Position numbers and translations under genes: made by a program. A stretch of DNA of 64,000 nucleotides from Paragonimus skrjabini miyazakii (lineage: Eukaryota; Platyhelminthes; Trematoda; Plagiorchiida; Troglotrematidae), in contig JTDE01000109.1 in the NCBI GenBank assembly GCA_014338405.1, forward strand, positions 152,386-216,385, given 5' to 3'. The notes beneath the pieces were generated by a model. It saw only the letters and a list, made by a program, of their open reading frames with translations, searched no databases and was not told the origin of the DNA. Below, piece by piece: positions 11,526 to 25,700 of this stretch; the stretch's first letter is position 1, and every line of letters starts with the position of its first letter.

Positions 11526-14500
11526 GTTGAATACATAGCCAGAGGTATTTTTATTAGGCCGTGTACATACTGTACATATCAGCATGGAGAAATGCATTGA
11601 AAAAATACTTCGCTGATGAAAGTTCTGTAGCACGAGTCATTAATACTTGATTGTGAACATCCTCTCCAGCTTGCCTACCCGAACACTTTAGTTAAAGTTG
11701 GTGGTGTCTATCCTCATTGTGCTTACCTGCGTATGTTGTCTACTTTATCCCATTTTACCAAAAACCTCCAGGTTATACCGGTGGTAGATATGAATATCCT
11801 AATGACATACCCCAACATAAACACGAGGATACGTTTTGAATGTGAATAACAGTAGTGAGCTGTTCTCCTATTTTGTAACTTGCAGAAGGATGTGCATACC
11901 ATTTCAACGTCATGTTCACCATCTTTCATCCTAATACATGAGTTTTCGGCTTGCTTTCGAACAGGTCATTCACTCGAACTTACTTTCCTTTTCAGGAAGC
12001 GTTTATTTTAATGAGAAAAATTTGGTCAACTATGAAGAGTATTCAAATTTCAAAAGACAAAACACTGACCACTCAAAGGCCTCCTCACTTTTGTTGTGCC
12101 ATGTCTGTAAATAGTGAATGCATCAAAATTTTAAGAAAATTTTGTAGACAACTTTTTATTGGCTTTCCATCAATAGAGCATAATTCGTTCGTGATCTATT
12201 CGGACAAACTTATAGCTTTTGAAAGCACCACATCGTCCTTGATTATTACTAGGCTATCTTTGACAACTGAGCACCAAGCAAAACATGTGACCCGGTCATA
12301 ATGAAGGCATGTTTCACCTACAGTGTCATGACGAAGGTTAGTATGATATCCTTGTATGGCCTTATCCTGAAGTGGTGAGTGATGAGAGCATAGTTATTAC
12401 ATATGTGGGGAATGGATTCTTCACTTGTACTTCAACAGCACATTAGTGTCTTCTGGAAATATGATATCACGTTTGAAAAGCGACGGTTCACAAGTTTTAC
12501 TTTCGATCATAATTTACTTGTGTTGATAGAAAGTGAAAACCACTGTTTTTTCATTCTAGAGACAAATATTCAGTCACTGTCGAAAGGCTGACAGACTCAC
12601 ATCACCAACCGTATTTGAAACACACCTTAGGCAGCTTCGTTGCACATTCTTTTTACTGCAGACAAGCTTGCACCTACTATGACAGAATGAGATGTTAAGC
12701 GGCCGAAGGATTGACTTGGGATGGAATGAGGCTGAAATAAGGCATTTGATGAGAATGGTTGCTGAGTTAATCCCACACGTGTCTTGGGGTGTGTATAAGT
12801 GGAACTGTGGAAGCCGTAGCCATCTTCGAATTGTTGTTGTGATCTGCATCCAGTGAGTTGAAAGTCTGCTATTTTGCCGTCTCTCGTGTCATAACATTTA
12901 CGTTTGTGGATGCCAGGGTTATCTCATCTGTCACCAATCTTAAGTCCGTGATAGCTGCTGTCACAGGTGTCCTTATTTAGCTGAAATGGAAGTCGAGTAC
13001 GTTCTACTAAGTGGTTAGCACTGAGGAACAAATATAACTGTCAGTTATGGCTATCAGGCTATCAGCCAAAATGTCTTTATCATATTTATGAAGACTTCTG
13101 AATCAAAGTTCGTTTGAGGTTTGTTTAAATAGATTATAGATTATTATTGGGGAAATCTGTAACTCGGCTAATGGGCTGGAAGCCTTCGCGTAAGTCACGT
13201 AATTGCAATTGCGGAATGTTGTGAATCTTAGGACAACGACGGAAGTCTTTTGAGTGCTCTGGTGAATGTATGTTCTCCAATGAGATAAACAAACTACACT
13301 GCCAAAGAACGATTACCAGAAGGGTTAACAGTTAGAAGATAGTTACTTGTAACTAGTGGGACGTCGTGTATAGTAGCGGTTTTATGAAATGAGTCATTGG
13401 AACCATGACTGAAAGTTTTGTCGGTCAATATAAAAAGGGAATAGCATTTTTATCGTTAGGGGGAGCAAAACGATGTATAAAATGGAGGATCTTCTGAAGG
13501 CAATCGTTCATTCAGAAACCCGAACAATCTTGAACAGAAAAATTTATGGAGGCAGCAAATAACAACGGACGTAATAAAAATCCAAAGTTATTGTAAAATG
13601 CCGCGATTTCAGAACGAAGGTCAGGGATGCTGTTCAAGAATGGCACTAGTAGTTTGTGAGGGAAAAACAAACAGAACAAAACACGGACAATAATTATAGA
13701 GTTTGGTCTAGTTTCAGACTCTTTATGGTGATTATTTTATCTGGGCACCTCGAGGGAAGTTAGGGGATACATTACGTTTGTGGTTTCCAGGAAGAGGCAC
13801 TGGACGAGGTGCACATCACTGACGTTTCTCTAGCATTCACTTACTCGGTTGATGTTGGATATCTTGTTGAGACTTGCAGTACGCCATAGACATCCAAGAT
13901 GATGGCAAATGCGTTTTCACTATATATTTGAAGCCCACCATTTGTATCCGGTCGCTAAGATGGACAGGATTCTGCCCGATTAGAAACATCTCAGTTTTCT
14001 TCTGTCATCACGTTAAAACAAAACTCGAGCTTTTTGCTTTTCAGTGACTAGGTTGGCTTAAGTTGACCGGCATCTAGTAGCACGAGGTGAACTAAGAATG
14101 AGAACCTGAAAGCACATGCTCATTCTCTCTATCAATGAGATTGGCGATACTTGGATATTGTCGATGTGTATATAGTAGGTGAGCGCAGAAAAGGTGCACG
14201 TATTTCGTCTATTCATACAGAGGCAATAATTGTAAAACGGAACACTCAAACATGTTCCTTTTCTCATGTAGGCTATTCACAGTGGGAGATATGTTTTGCT
14301 TGACAGCGTATAACACAATATCTATATTCATGACGGGAACAACAAAGATGGCAAACTCGACATATATTAAAATCAAGTTTTATCAGCACTGTAACCGCAA
14401 TACCATGGATCTGGCTGGAAAGTAGACTGAGCGATTTACTTGCTTGACCCCAGCAAGCTGGGAGCGCAGCCACTATGTTTATTCTTCTATCCGACATATT

Positions 14501-16966
14501 TAATCCTAAAAACGAATTTGAAGCAAAATAACCATAGTACTTGAATTTGAGAGTAGCTTAATTATATCGGAAGATTTATCGCACTGACAATGCCAACTTG
14601 TCATACACTCGTAAAGTTGAAACAAGATTGTTACTCCCTAATGTTCATTTCCTAACAGATATTTTATAACTAGTGTTTCTCTCAGTAGTCCAAGTCGTAT
14701 GAAACGGGTGATCTGTACGTTAAGGGCCATCCCGATCTAACAGGTTGCACACTTTAGCAGCATATGAGATTTTGATTAAGCAGTCAAGATTTCGCCATCC
14801 GTTAGTACCTACCAAGTTATCCACCAGAAATTTAGAAGGCATGCGTATGTTTTCCTTGGCGGAGTTCTTGACTAGATTCTAGTTAAGTATTAGGTTCGGT
14901 CATATTGAAAACCGTTCAAGTACACTGTTAGAAATCGTCTCTTATGCCCGAAGGGATGGCTTACCAAGGATTGTGTTTATTCCTTACAGAAGCAACACGG
15001 TGTGAAAAAGTGTGACACAAGAAAGGCTCACGGTTGTCCGCGCTGATAAACTTTTACCGCTGTTGACAAAGGCTTTAGTCTGCTGCTTTATTTGCATTGT
15101 TGTAAAGCTTTTCACAGATTGCTCGTTGTTTTTGTCAGCAGCAGCAGCATGCTCCCATTTATTCATCATTAGTACATTGAAACAGTCGTAGGAGGAGTAA
15201 AATGTTTTTGACAATCCATAATTACAAGGAAAATAGTGTAAAAGTGTGTGAAACATCAAGGAGCAAATCGCAGAAAGCCACTCTTATTCAAACGTGTCAG
15301 TCACCCACAATGAAACAAACTGATAAACTGTTCCAGCACATTTTCACACCTGCTGACCTGTGGCAGCGGGTTAGAAATCTGTTCATGAAAATTGTAAAAC
15401 ATGTTTTCATCCATGTATGCGGCAATCGCATAATGTCAGTAACCGCTCCACCGATTCACCAGTAGCCTTAACCTGGACAGAGTAGATCTTAATCACACCT
15501 CCTCGCATGATACTTCAATATCGAAAAATGACCAATTAAATGTTTATCCTTTCCCAGTAGAATGTGGGGTTTTCAGGTGTACACCATTGGTTCCCTCTCA
15601 TGCTGTAACAATGCATCACAGTTCAGTGATTTCTGCCAGGTTGGTAAATGAGCATAACGATTTCGATTTTGTTCTAGGATATGACAGTTCATAGTATCTT
15701 TAGTTTGAACTACTTGACCTATTAGACAGAGCGTGATAACTTATTCATACATTGAAAACAATTCGTTAAAACTAATATTCCATTCTTGACATTAAAGTTC
15801 AACGCCATTCCTAATCGAATATACTAGGGTTTGCTCTCCTGTATGATAAACGTGTTACCGACATTGAAGCAAAATCAACGACTCCTAAGTGTAACGTGCA
15901 CATCTGGATCTCAAATAACTCGTACACCTAGACTCAGGGAAAAGCAGATGTTACGTTCTTCATTACTGATTGCACAGGGCTGGCTATCATCAGTCGCTCA
16001 ATAACGCTTCAGAATACGCTTGTGTTTTGTGAAGTAATCCGCATCTCCATTACTACTGCATTTTACTGTTGTAAATCAATTTCGAGTATCCACAAGCCGA
16101 GCAAAACGTTCCGAAATAGTTCTCCCTTATAGAGGCCATTTTCGGCAACCCCGTCAATTATGGAAGTTCGCCTACGCTTAGTTCCGTAACGACAATCATC
16201 CACAGTGACCATTCATTTCTGTTCAGAAAAAAGATTACGACCTATTTCAAAAATGGTGTTCATTATTTGGGTTCAAACACACTTGAAAAGATTACAAAGA
16301 GTGGCAGTAATCAGCACAATCCTTCACAGTTGAAGAAAAAAATCAATTTTTTGTTGGGAAATTAATGACAATATCTTGGTTTATCTTACAACCTGTAAAC
16401 CCTACTACTGACTGGCTAATAAAAATCAAATCCTTCGAACAAAATAAATGGAGATATGTTACTTCGGTTAGAGGGATTTACATGGACATTTACAAATCTT
16501 TTCTTTGCCATGTTATGTTTGACGCGCAGCTGTTCGTTCCTCTCTACTGATCACCTAGTTTGCTTCTGATGAGGCTAGGTTATTTTTCTAATCAATAAGT
16601 TACACTCAAGTCAACACTTAGCTTACATCCAACGAAATTTGCCTGCTTGGCCAGAAAAATCAGCAAACGCACAGGATATTAATTTGCCTTATAAATAACG
16701 GCGTTTTCGTTCTGTATGCCATTTTACCTAGGTGATCCACATATGTTACAGAGGCTGATTTGTTTTTCAATGCAATTAATAAGCCACTTGATGAGTTCTT
16801 GTTCTATCTGATATTACAACCCGGGATGTACCAAGCCAATATGAGAAGACATCCAAAGTTTCGTATTTCTGCAAATCAGTCAATTAAGCTGCTTCCGAAA
16901 GTGTTTCATGAGACCGAAGTCACCCGGTTGAACAGGTCGAAAGAAGCGAGAGACGACCTGAAACAC
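11526..16966 (+). other. Intron 1 sequence, nothing recognised
   Basis: About 5.4 kb without a supportable gene. Open frames of up to 116 codons (for example 11951-12301) have no recognisable domain, no repeat relatives in the window and no convincing splice context. Confidence 0.5.
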
Positions 16967-16993
16967 TAATAATAATAATAATAATAATAATAA
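16967..16993. repeat. (TAA)9 microsatellite
   Basis: Nine perfect TAA units, followed by CTTTTATAATAAG. It may mark the A/T-rich tail of an old retroposon, but no body could be aligned. Confidence 0.95.
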
Positions 16994-18519
16994 CTTTTAT
17001 AATAAGTACGGTGGCACTCTTACTGACAACTACTCTTATATCGAACTGTTGAGGGTTTGGTCAAAGTAAACCAACACACTGCTCACAGTTAATCAGGTGG
17101 CAGCCCATAAATGAACAAAATTATCGTTACCTTGTATTGTAGGAGTACTTGTGTGTCGGTTAATCTCGTAGATTGTTATAGAAGTCGTAGTTGTAAGAGC
17201 AGCAAATAATGAGCTGGCTCGGACCAAATGGTAGCCTCGACCCAGTAAAAGTAGAAGACCGAAAGCGGGGACACAGTCTGCACTTTATTCTGAGCTGCAA
17301 ATGATTGAGTGGATAGTTATAGGTAATGTGATTGGTTAGGCGAGATGAAACAGTTCTGCACCAATTACATTACGATTTACGTCCGTTTAAATCGCGGAAG
17401 GTTCTTCTGAGGGATAGCTACCAGATTAATGTCATCAGGGCAATCAGGACACTCACGGTTGGTTGTAGTCGTCCAACTTTCTGTAGGTTTTCAGACAGTG
17501 TACTCGGCTTGCTGACATATATTAGCACGGTTAAACCAATAACCAGGGTAGTAGAGCAGTGTAATCTATCGATTCCATGAAGAAAAACTAGAATCATTAA
17601 TACCGACAGCCAATCAGTCATTTAGAATAGCAGCAAAACAACGAAATGTTTTTCAGGCATTTACCATCTAACGTTGATTACTAGATACATTCATGTTGTG
17701 CATATCTTCTTGAATTTTTCCAATGACAAAGGCCTTATATTTAATTTAGTTGGTCCTTTCCTCGACTCTTTCACATTCCGTAATCTGGATACTTGTCACA
17801 CGTTGGTCCTATCTTTTCGACTTCAGTGATTCGAAGTTACACATTGACAGTAAGCAAAACCGTCTAGATTAGAGTCTATTTACGTCGAATGGTGTACGCT
17901 TTCTGGAGCATTTCTTGTAACAAGTGAAAACGATATACCGATATACACATATATTGTTTATGTGCATTGAAAACGGTGAACAATATTGGGAATGTGCCCA
18001 TGTCACCGGTTCGAGCAGACAGTCTAGTGAAGCGGTAGAAGTAGACAGGTGTAGATGTCTGGTGTCCAATACTATGTGATCTGTATATCTTCGCAACATT
18101 ATGTTAGCAGAGACAGGTAAGCCACATTAAGTGAAAAAAGAGGAGAAACAGTTGCCTCCGGTGATAAGTGGAGAGGATACTTCGCATCGATAACAAAAAA
18201 ACTGATTAAGAATGACAAAAATGTTCTATGAAAGAACGGCGTTTAAAAACTGTATGTTAGACTAACTAAGACAAAGCAGCAAACTGTGTTGAATCATGTT
18301 TATACATGTACGACAGTGTTCTGAGAAAGACATGAGAGACTTACCTCCCTGTGACACTGGGTATTTGTAACTGATACAAGGAGACCACGCCAATGTGTTC
18401 CTTAAACTACTTCCAGATAGGATTAGTGGTAGAAATTGGTTGTTTATTTCCAGAAATGGACAGTCCGTGAAATTGACTTGATGACATGCTATAATAGCAA
18501 AGTCCACTGATCGTATTTG
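16994..18519 (+). other. Intron 1 sequence, nothing recognised
   Basis: No supported feature. A GTAAGT on the minus strand near 18340 follows a short open frame but has no acceptor partner that I could defend. Confidence 0.45.
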
Positions 18520-18760
18520 ACAGCATAGTTACTCTGTCTCCTCTCGAGATAATCGAGCAATCTCAGCAAGCGGTTATGGCTAAACATTTTGATCTAATAA
18601 ATCGCTCATGTTTAATATGAGGTTGGTGAGGATGTGGTCGACAAGGCTGCTTCAAGAATGTTTAGCAGGAGTTCACCTCTAAGCCCTGGTAAGGATAAGG
18701 ACCATAGACAAACTTCAGTAAACGTGAAACTTGTGTCTAGTGTTTCCTCCAGATTGTGAA
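18520..18760 (+). mobile_element. Hammerhead-ribozyme SINE, old copy
   Basis: Aligns to the family over its 5' segment (TAGTTACTCTGTCTCC...TCGAGATAATCGAGCAATCTCAG), then AATATGAGGTTGGTGAGGATGTGG and GCTGCTTCAAGAATG for the box A region, then GTTCACCTCTAAGCCCTGG for box B, then a ribozyme remnant ending GTGAAACTTGTGTCTAGTG. Box A is disrupted. Old, diverged copy in intron 1. Confidence 0.55.
18703..18742 (+). ncRNA. Decayed hammerhead ribozyme in SINE
   Basis: TAGACAA stands where CTGACGA is expected, and stem II (ACTTC...AACGT) no longer pairs well. GAAACTTGTGTCTAGTG aligns base by base to the family's GAAACTCGAGTCTAGTG. Not active; useful as evidence of family membership. Confidence 0.4.
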
Positions 18761-18867
18761 TGACTTTATTGTACATGAGGCTGCGAAAGGTGTAATCAAT
18801 AGCTGGTAAGTTGAAACAGTCGGTGTTTATTGCAAATTTAAAAATGGGCGGACAAAAGATTAACACG

Positions 18868-18912
18868 ACACGATTTATGCTGGTGTAGATTTCAGTGTCT
18901 CCATACTAGTGG
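18868..18912 (+). repeat. Short dispersed repeat, also at 63961-64000
   Basis: ACACGATTTATGCT is identical at both places and the next 25 bases are similar (AGATTTC, CTCC/CTCT, TACT). The second copy runs off the end of the window, so neither length nor class can be given. Confidence 0.35.
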
Positions 18913-19591
18913 TTAGTGCAGACGAATTAAATGTTGAAGGATTTTAAATCAGAAAACAGCTTCGAAAGGGAAAAATTTAGGGCTTGCGGTTGTCAAAATG
19001 ACAGTATCAATACCGTGAAAAGTTCCTTTTGTGTGCACAAAATGGCATGGCCGTTTCTGATTGCAATGGCCTCGACACACCGCAGGGAGCTTTTGTTTCG
19101 AACTGAAAGCAGAACACAGGATGCCGTTGAAGGGTTACTCACATTTCACCTCATCAACCGATAATGGCTACCATTTTTCATTCGAGGTGACTGCTATGGA
19201 GCTGCCTCATTGAGTGACCGTTTTTGGGTCCATTTTGGTAAGTGTTTGACAACCTTAGTTACAAGCTGGCGCTCAGCCCTGTTAACATAAGATGCTTCGC
19301 ATTCACAGTTGTGCTCGTAGAATGCGTTTCACTTGGTAAACTGAGACGTAAGTTGCTTGCCTGGAGGGGTGGAGATACGGAACATCGTGTATACGACTAT
19401 TGGCTCCGGGACAGTGAACATGCGAAGAAAAGTTAATTTTCGATGTTTTTAAATTAATTGACACAGGTTGTCTGTTTTGCACGGCACACGTGAGGATGTT
19501 GTTTCTTCTTGGATACTGTGGATTGTTAATTACTTTGCGCACTACACATGTAACCTCGAAAAGCCGTTGTTTATTAAGGTCTGCTATATTT

Positions 19592-20085
19592 GACACAGTT
19601 CATCATCCAAGTTGTCAGTAGCCGTTTTGCCCAGTCAAACAGTGTGCACACCATTCCTCTACTGTTTACCGGTGGAACAAGGTTTCAGTGCGTGGGTACT
19701 GACCAGTCCACGTATTCCATTGGTAGTTGGCAAGCTGAACCGATCCGTCCAATCTGTTAATTATATTGACATCCACAGACGACGGTTGATCATCGGTTTC
19801 ACTTTTTAAAGTATAACCAATGTTTGGATATAAAGAGTTCAACTGGCCTATAAAATCTGTTGCCTGGAGCTGAACATTCGTGATCAAAATTGTATCATCC
19901 ACATATTCACTAGAGAGAAACAAACCGTCTGGTTTTTCCGCCATTTAGTTTCTCTAGTTTAGTCACTAAATAAGACCAGACCAACAGGACTACTCGTCTC
20001 GAAACTATCAATCTGATGACAAGCCCCTTCTTGAAAATTAAAATTTACGTTAAGGGTACATAGCAAAATTAGATCTTCTATTTCA
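19592..20085 (-). pseudogene. PLE reverse transcriptase fragment (copy H)
   Basis: Reading minus from about 20085: DLILLCTLNVNFNFQEGA, then a decayed motif B (CHQIDSFETSSPVGLVL for the usual RQIDGVAMGSPLGPVL). A stop and frame change follow, then SSEYVDDTILI, which keeps motif C, then LDGSVQLANYQWNTWTGQY. Another frame carries RGMVCTLFDWAKRLLTTW, matching the KRGLVRTLFSRARRICT region. No endonuclease part is present. Truncated at both ends and frameshifted; isolated in intron 1. Confidence 0.85.
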
Positions 20086-22703
20086 ATTTATTGAAAAGCG
20101 ATCTTTGACCGATTCAAATTACCATAGCAACCTGTTCTCAAAACAAGAACTGGGAGAATGTTGTATCTTGAAGAGCACTAACGGTAAATAGACGACATTC
20201 ATATCGGTCGTTGTGGACCTGGCCGACACGGACCATAACAATCAGTCAGCGAATCCATTCACTGTAGTTTCTAAGATAAGACAAATAGACATAGGCAACC
20301 GAAAAAAATTGGCGGTCACCACTGTTGAATCGATCTGTTTTTTGTTTGTGTAAACAGAATTAGCACTCTGTCGAACTGCGTTGACCAAGGACAATATCGA
20401 TAGATCCTCATCACATGTCAAGAAACTTCTCATGTCTGTAACTTAATTAGAGTGTGACCTCTAAATTACGGCATGCTAACGTTGGTAATGCGTTCATTTG
20501 TTTGACAACACGCATGCACAAGCTGTTGGCGCCATGCAGAGTTAAACACAACTAAGCAAAATTACAGGAGGCATGTCTCTCTTATTCTTGTCCATAGAAT
20601 GACCAATGTACTTTATTTTTTAATAGAACCACAACTATCCTCTTTATTTGTATTCGTGTACGCATAAACAAGTCTGTATGTGTACGATTTTTCCGACATT
20701 GTTTTGGCATTGGATACCAGACAGTTGTTTGATTAGGTTGGAACACATGACGTCTGCTGTCATATACAAATGGGGATCTACCTATAAAGTGTGATGCAGA
20801 GTATACAGTAAATAGGCAAGTGTATTTCTGAAGGGTGACAGGTTCATTATACAGGTACGTTAAAAAGTTGAGCAGAACCAGTTCATAAACAAGCTGAGAA
20901 AGATTTGTGCATTAGTTAATTAGAGGAATGAACGTATTCCCAACGTCGGTTTCCGTGAAATTGATTTAAATGGTTGCATATCGCGGTCTAGTGGAATGTT
21001 TTGCATAAGAAGAACAATCGGATTGATTGTTTAGCACAACTAAAAAGGAAGGTAAAACGTTCACCGTAGTTGTTTGATTTAGCACCTCAGCGGTGGGTCA
21101 TAGATGCAGAAATGGTCAAGAAAATCTGTGATTTTTGTTCAGAACTAGCCAGTGGGGACTGTAAAGTTTTACGGAACCGTTATAACCATAAGGTTTTAAG
21201 TCATGGGCGTCGCACTGTAGTTTTTATTCCTCAATTTTAATCCTGTATAAACGTTTTAATTAACTTCCAGACATGTGTAGACATTAATTACTCCGCTGCA
21301 AAGCATTCTGCTAACGATCCTGAAATTAGTCCGAATTCCAACTTAGAGTCCGACCGTGTGAGTCGCTCTACGGTCTTTATCAACACTGTGCAGAACCACA
21401 CAGTCATGACAAGTTCTACAGCATATCAGTATATGTGAGTTCACATCCTAGACGGACGCACAAATTTGCTGTTTTATTTTCATCAGTTCAGCTCACAACA
21501 CAATGCAGACGCAATATGTTAGTGCCTTTATTCATTACGCGTAGGCTAGATGGCTACTGCAGGTTGAATTAAGTGATAAGCTTTAGAATCGGATACCTAG
21601 GAGATGAAATCCAGAACCTGAGACTGAAGAGAGGCGAATACAGTTTGAAAGGCTTTCTGAAAGGCTACGTAAACTTAGTCAAACTTATGGTGCTTTCGCA
21701 GAACAAAGAAAGCCAGAGATTGCACTAATAAGCAGGGAACAACGAAAACGTTGAAATTAGGCTCAATTGCCCAAAACGCACCGTAGTGAATGGAGAACTA
21801 CGTCCCAAACTTTTTCCCGCCAAAGGGAATATAATTCAGAAAACTGTCATATACTCAGGCGTAGATCCGATCACCATAACACTGTCATATAGACACGTAA
21901 CTGCCAGCCAGTGCTAGAACCGCTCACAGTTCTCACTACGGACAGCTAGTTGTGGTTACAATGTGCTATCTGCAAAAGCCCACTTTTCCGGCATTTTGTT
22001 TGAAGTCAGGTCACATCTGCTCTCAGCATAACAGGTGATGAGATTACCAATACTTTAATACTTGTGTTGAGTGTAACAAAAGGCTGAGAAATCAGCCGTT
22101 CAAAGTCGAGTTCTAATGTAGTTTCCTTGGATTCTTGCGGGCCTGACGATTGTATAGGATAGGTTTTTATAAAAGGGTTCTCGTACTGGAAGAGTACGCT
22201 AGGCATTGAGTATGTGTATGAAGCATGTAGACAGTTTTGTCCCTTCGACGACCTCCAGCCCATTGCAAAATCCAAGCCTGACAACACTGTTCTCATGTGC
22301 ACAGGTAAATAATGTTAGGCTGTCCAATAACTGTATGCATACAGTCATCCAGCCTAGTACGCAGTGATCCACAGTTAGCCTTCGTTTACCAAGTCATTTA
22401 GACGTTTGTCACAGTTCTGAAGACCCACCACGTTGTTTCCACCCCCAGTGTTTGCCCTGTTACACCAACGCTGTCTGCTTAGTTTAATCCACTCTAAAGC
22501 TTGCCAAGCCGAGCAAATAAATTACACAAATACATCAGTTTGTCTTATCACGCTTCAGCCACACTGGTGAACCGCTGTCTTTACACCAATTATTCCGAGT
22601 ATAATCATATTTCATTGTTTCATCCGACTTCAACTTTTGAGAATAAATACAAGGAAGTATGGTTAACAAATTAACAGATACTGTTGTATGACGGGCAGTT
22701 TCG
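20086..22703 (+). other. Intron 1 sequence, nothing recognised
   Basis: No supportable feature in about 2.6 kb. Confidence 0.5.
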
Positions 22704-22727
22704 TTGTGAGTAGTATACTACTCACAA
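22704..22727. repeat. 24-bp perfect palindrome
   Basis: TTGTGAGTAGTATACTACTC followed by ACAA is its own reverse complement, with no spacer. GTAGTATA recurs immediately downstream (22728-22735). Function unknown; could form a cruciform or be an insertion footprint. Confidence 0.9.
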
Positions 22728-25700
22728 GTAGTATATTAACCACAGGTGACTTTCAGGAACAAAAGGGCAAGCTCCGAACGCCGGGAAGATGACGGACAAG
22801 TAGAAACTATCGGAATAGTGTGTACGCGTTACGGCAGAAATTCCACCAAGGTGAATGACGATGATGCATGTAAATGCATGTCTGACGTGCAAATGAGTGT
22901 ACACGTTTGTGGTTTGATTTTTGACATGACCTATACGGGAGTTTGTGCAATAGACGACTTCCCAGACCAAGCGTCTTTTACGGTCACAACAATACTAATG
23001 CGTTCTCAGTATGTTTTGGGAGTTATAATTAGTTCTTCATCCCCGCGAGTCACTTGGCTATTTGGACGTCCGAAATTGTAGCAGTCACTTGTACGTATAG
23101 GTGAAATGTACTTGCCAATCATTTCCTATGCTTACGGTTCAATTCAACTTAGTTGCATGTACTTGTGCTTAACACAAGTGATTGTTCAACGGAAAAAGCA
23201 GGTTAAGCCAGGTGTTTTCGACTTAGCTATTTTTCAAGTTTTATTGCAGATTGGTGATTCGTGTATACGTAGATCATCTGAAAGCATAGACTTTTGGAGC
23301 ATTTTTCAATTCCACAAAACCACCCTAACTTTGGGCATCTTCTTTTAGATTGTAACTCATACTTGCTATTTTTACTTCAGCGTTACATAACTCAAATACC
23401 CAGTTGTTCCCCTCCCTATCATCGCTCGTAAAATCCTGAAGTTACGGTAATTTGTTGACTTCATACGGTTTCTTCGAACATAAAATTCGTTTGTTACTTC
23501 ATTCTTGTGGTCTGCACAATATGCGCTCGTTGTAAGTCATGACTATCTTTCCAGGTAACATAAGGTTTGGTGCATTTGATTGGCATCAAGATGCAATGTG
23601 TGTGCATCACCTGATGGTTTCAACTCCATGTAGAACTGTCTTATCGTGGTTCAAATGGAGTTAACAAAAAATTACTCGTAGAATGTTGAAAGGTACATTT
23701 CTAAAAACAATACGGTACAGCCGAAACGTTGACATCAGAGAAAGTCAGAAGACAATGAGCTAAATAGAAACCTATCCACTGCCTAGCGATCATACAACAG
23801 TCTCACTGTAACACACAGTAGACACCAACTGGTTAGCATTGACAGTGAAAGGCCAAGAATACGATAAAGTTTTCTGAAAACCCTTTTTTGATGTCTCGAC
23901 TACCGTAAGTAATTGTAGACCGGATAAACCTGAGAGGTGGTGGTCAGATCAGATGGTTCATTTGATGTTTTAGGGAGTTACTCATGATGGGGTTATTTTC
24001 TCTGAGCGCAAATATTTTCCTGAAGGAATGTTAAGGTTAATAGAAATCTCACATAGGGAAATAGAATCTCCCCTGATATACTGGTAGCACATTGAGAAGA
24101 GGGTAGGGTGGAAAACTTAGTGTTGCAAATCGTTTTGTTGGTCTATGTCGCACCTCCTCAATAAGGGTAACGGCTTTCACAAACTAGGTGAGACAACCTC
24201 GGATGGTTAGCTCAAGATGAAGACACACAAGCGAAATAAACGTGGTGGTGAAACGGTTTAAGTGAAAACATCCCTATGGTCTGGTCAGTAACCCATGTAC
24301 CAAGCTGACTTTCTTGGCTAGTGACACGCTTTTGAGAGACAGACCGGGTAACATGAGATATTCATGTCTAAGTCTCGCTCACACTTGGTAGTAACTTGCA
24401 TTTCCCTCTAAGAAAGTAATCTGTGCTGCGCAGATGACGGACGTGCATCACGTTACACTCGACCATGTTAAAAGAGCGCCGTTGAGGGCGCGTTGAGATG
24501 TTCTGTTCATATAAGACTGTAGTTGTCATGTGTAAGAGAAGTTCTGCGATTTAATACCGACGTCTACTGACTTTCAAATGTGGTTGAAGGCTACATTTTC
24601 CGATATGAACCAAACACATTAAACTGCTGAAACGTTCGAAATATTACAATGATATAATCAGTCTTGAAATGTACGAAGGTGCGGTTGTACCTGCTTAAAA
24701 TTGAACTGATTATGATAACCACATAAACTTTGTGTTTGAGGCAATTTCAATTATTAAACTAGAGCTTGTGAAACTTACTTAGTGGAGTAGCAAAGTTTCC
24801 AAAAACCTTATTTATGTACGAGGTAAGTTGTTGAGGAGCAGGATAAGTAGTCAAGACCTATAACGTCTGAGGTGCTGCAATTAGAGTGATCACCGAATAT
24901 TTTCAAAACTTGCTACCTTTATGTGCTCCATCTCATCAATGCCCAACTCCTTCACCGTAACCTGCTTCAGAAACTGTGCTGGAGCGGTCACTATTCTAAA
25001 TTCTTTGATAGATCTCTCCTGAGATATTGGGACCGATGAGTGACTGATAGCAAAGAGAAAATCTCCCAGATAATGGTATGACTTCATAGTTCAGCTGGCT
25101 CGAAATTTGCCACTATCAGAACGCCATTTCTGTCAATAGCTCGAACTTAGCCGAAGCGTAATTTTTCACCGTTGACTCACCTCTAACTTAAAAACGTTGT
25201 CAAATTACTCAGCAGTAATTTTTCTATTTTGAACCATTGCGATGTTTAGGTGTAACATGACAGTCCACCAGATAAAACACTTGCTACAACAGTTGTGAAT
25301 AAACCTTTCGAACTTACTGACAAACTACCAGCAGGTATTTTGAGTAGTAAAACCATGTGTTCTGTGGATGTCTTATCATCATTTACCAACGTTTCTTCTT
25401 GAAAAGTGGCCAAATTTTGCTGTAACTTTGTTTTTGTCACAACCTAAATTTACCATACCAATGGAATATAGAAGTCATTTAAACTGATCCTGCATCTAGA
25501 ACGTAAAATCTTTTTTTCGAGACGTTCTTACTAGAATAGTTGATGAAGTCATGAGACCCATTTTGGTTGACTTGTCCATGCTCAATAGACTGTACTGACT
25601 ATGTCAAAAATAATTTGAGGACACTTTATTGCTCGTCTCCCAACTTAGTCAGCTGAATCGAGTTGTGAAAGGTACATGAAAGCTTAATCGTTGTTTTTGA

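Noticed and set aside
22746..23081. 111-codon plus-strand frame
   Set aside because: No recognisable motif, starts beside a palindrome, lacks convincing splice context.
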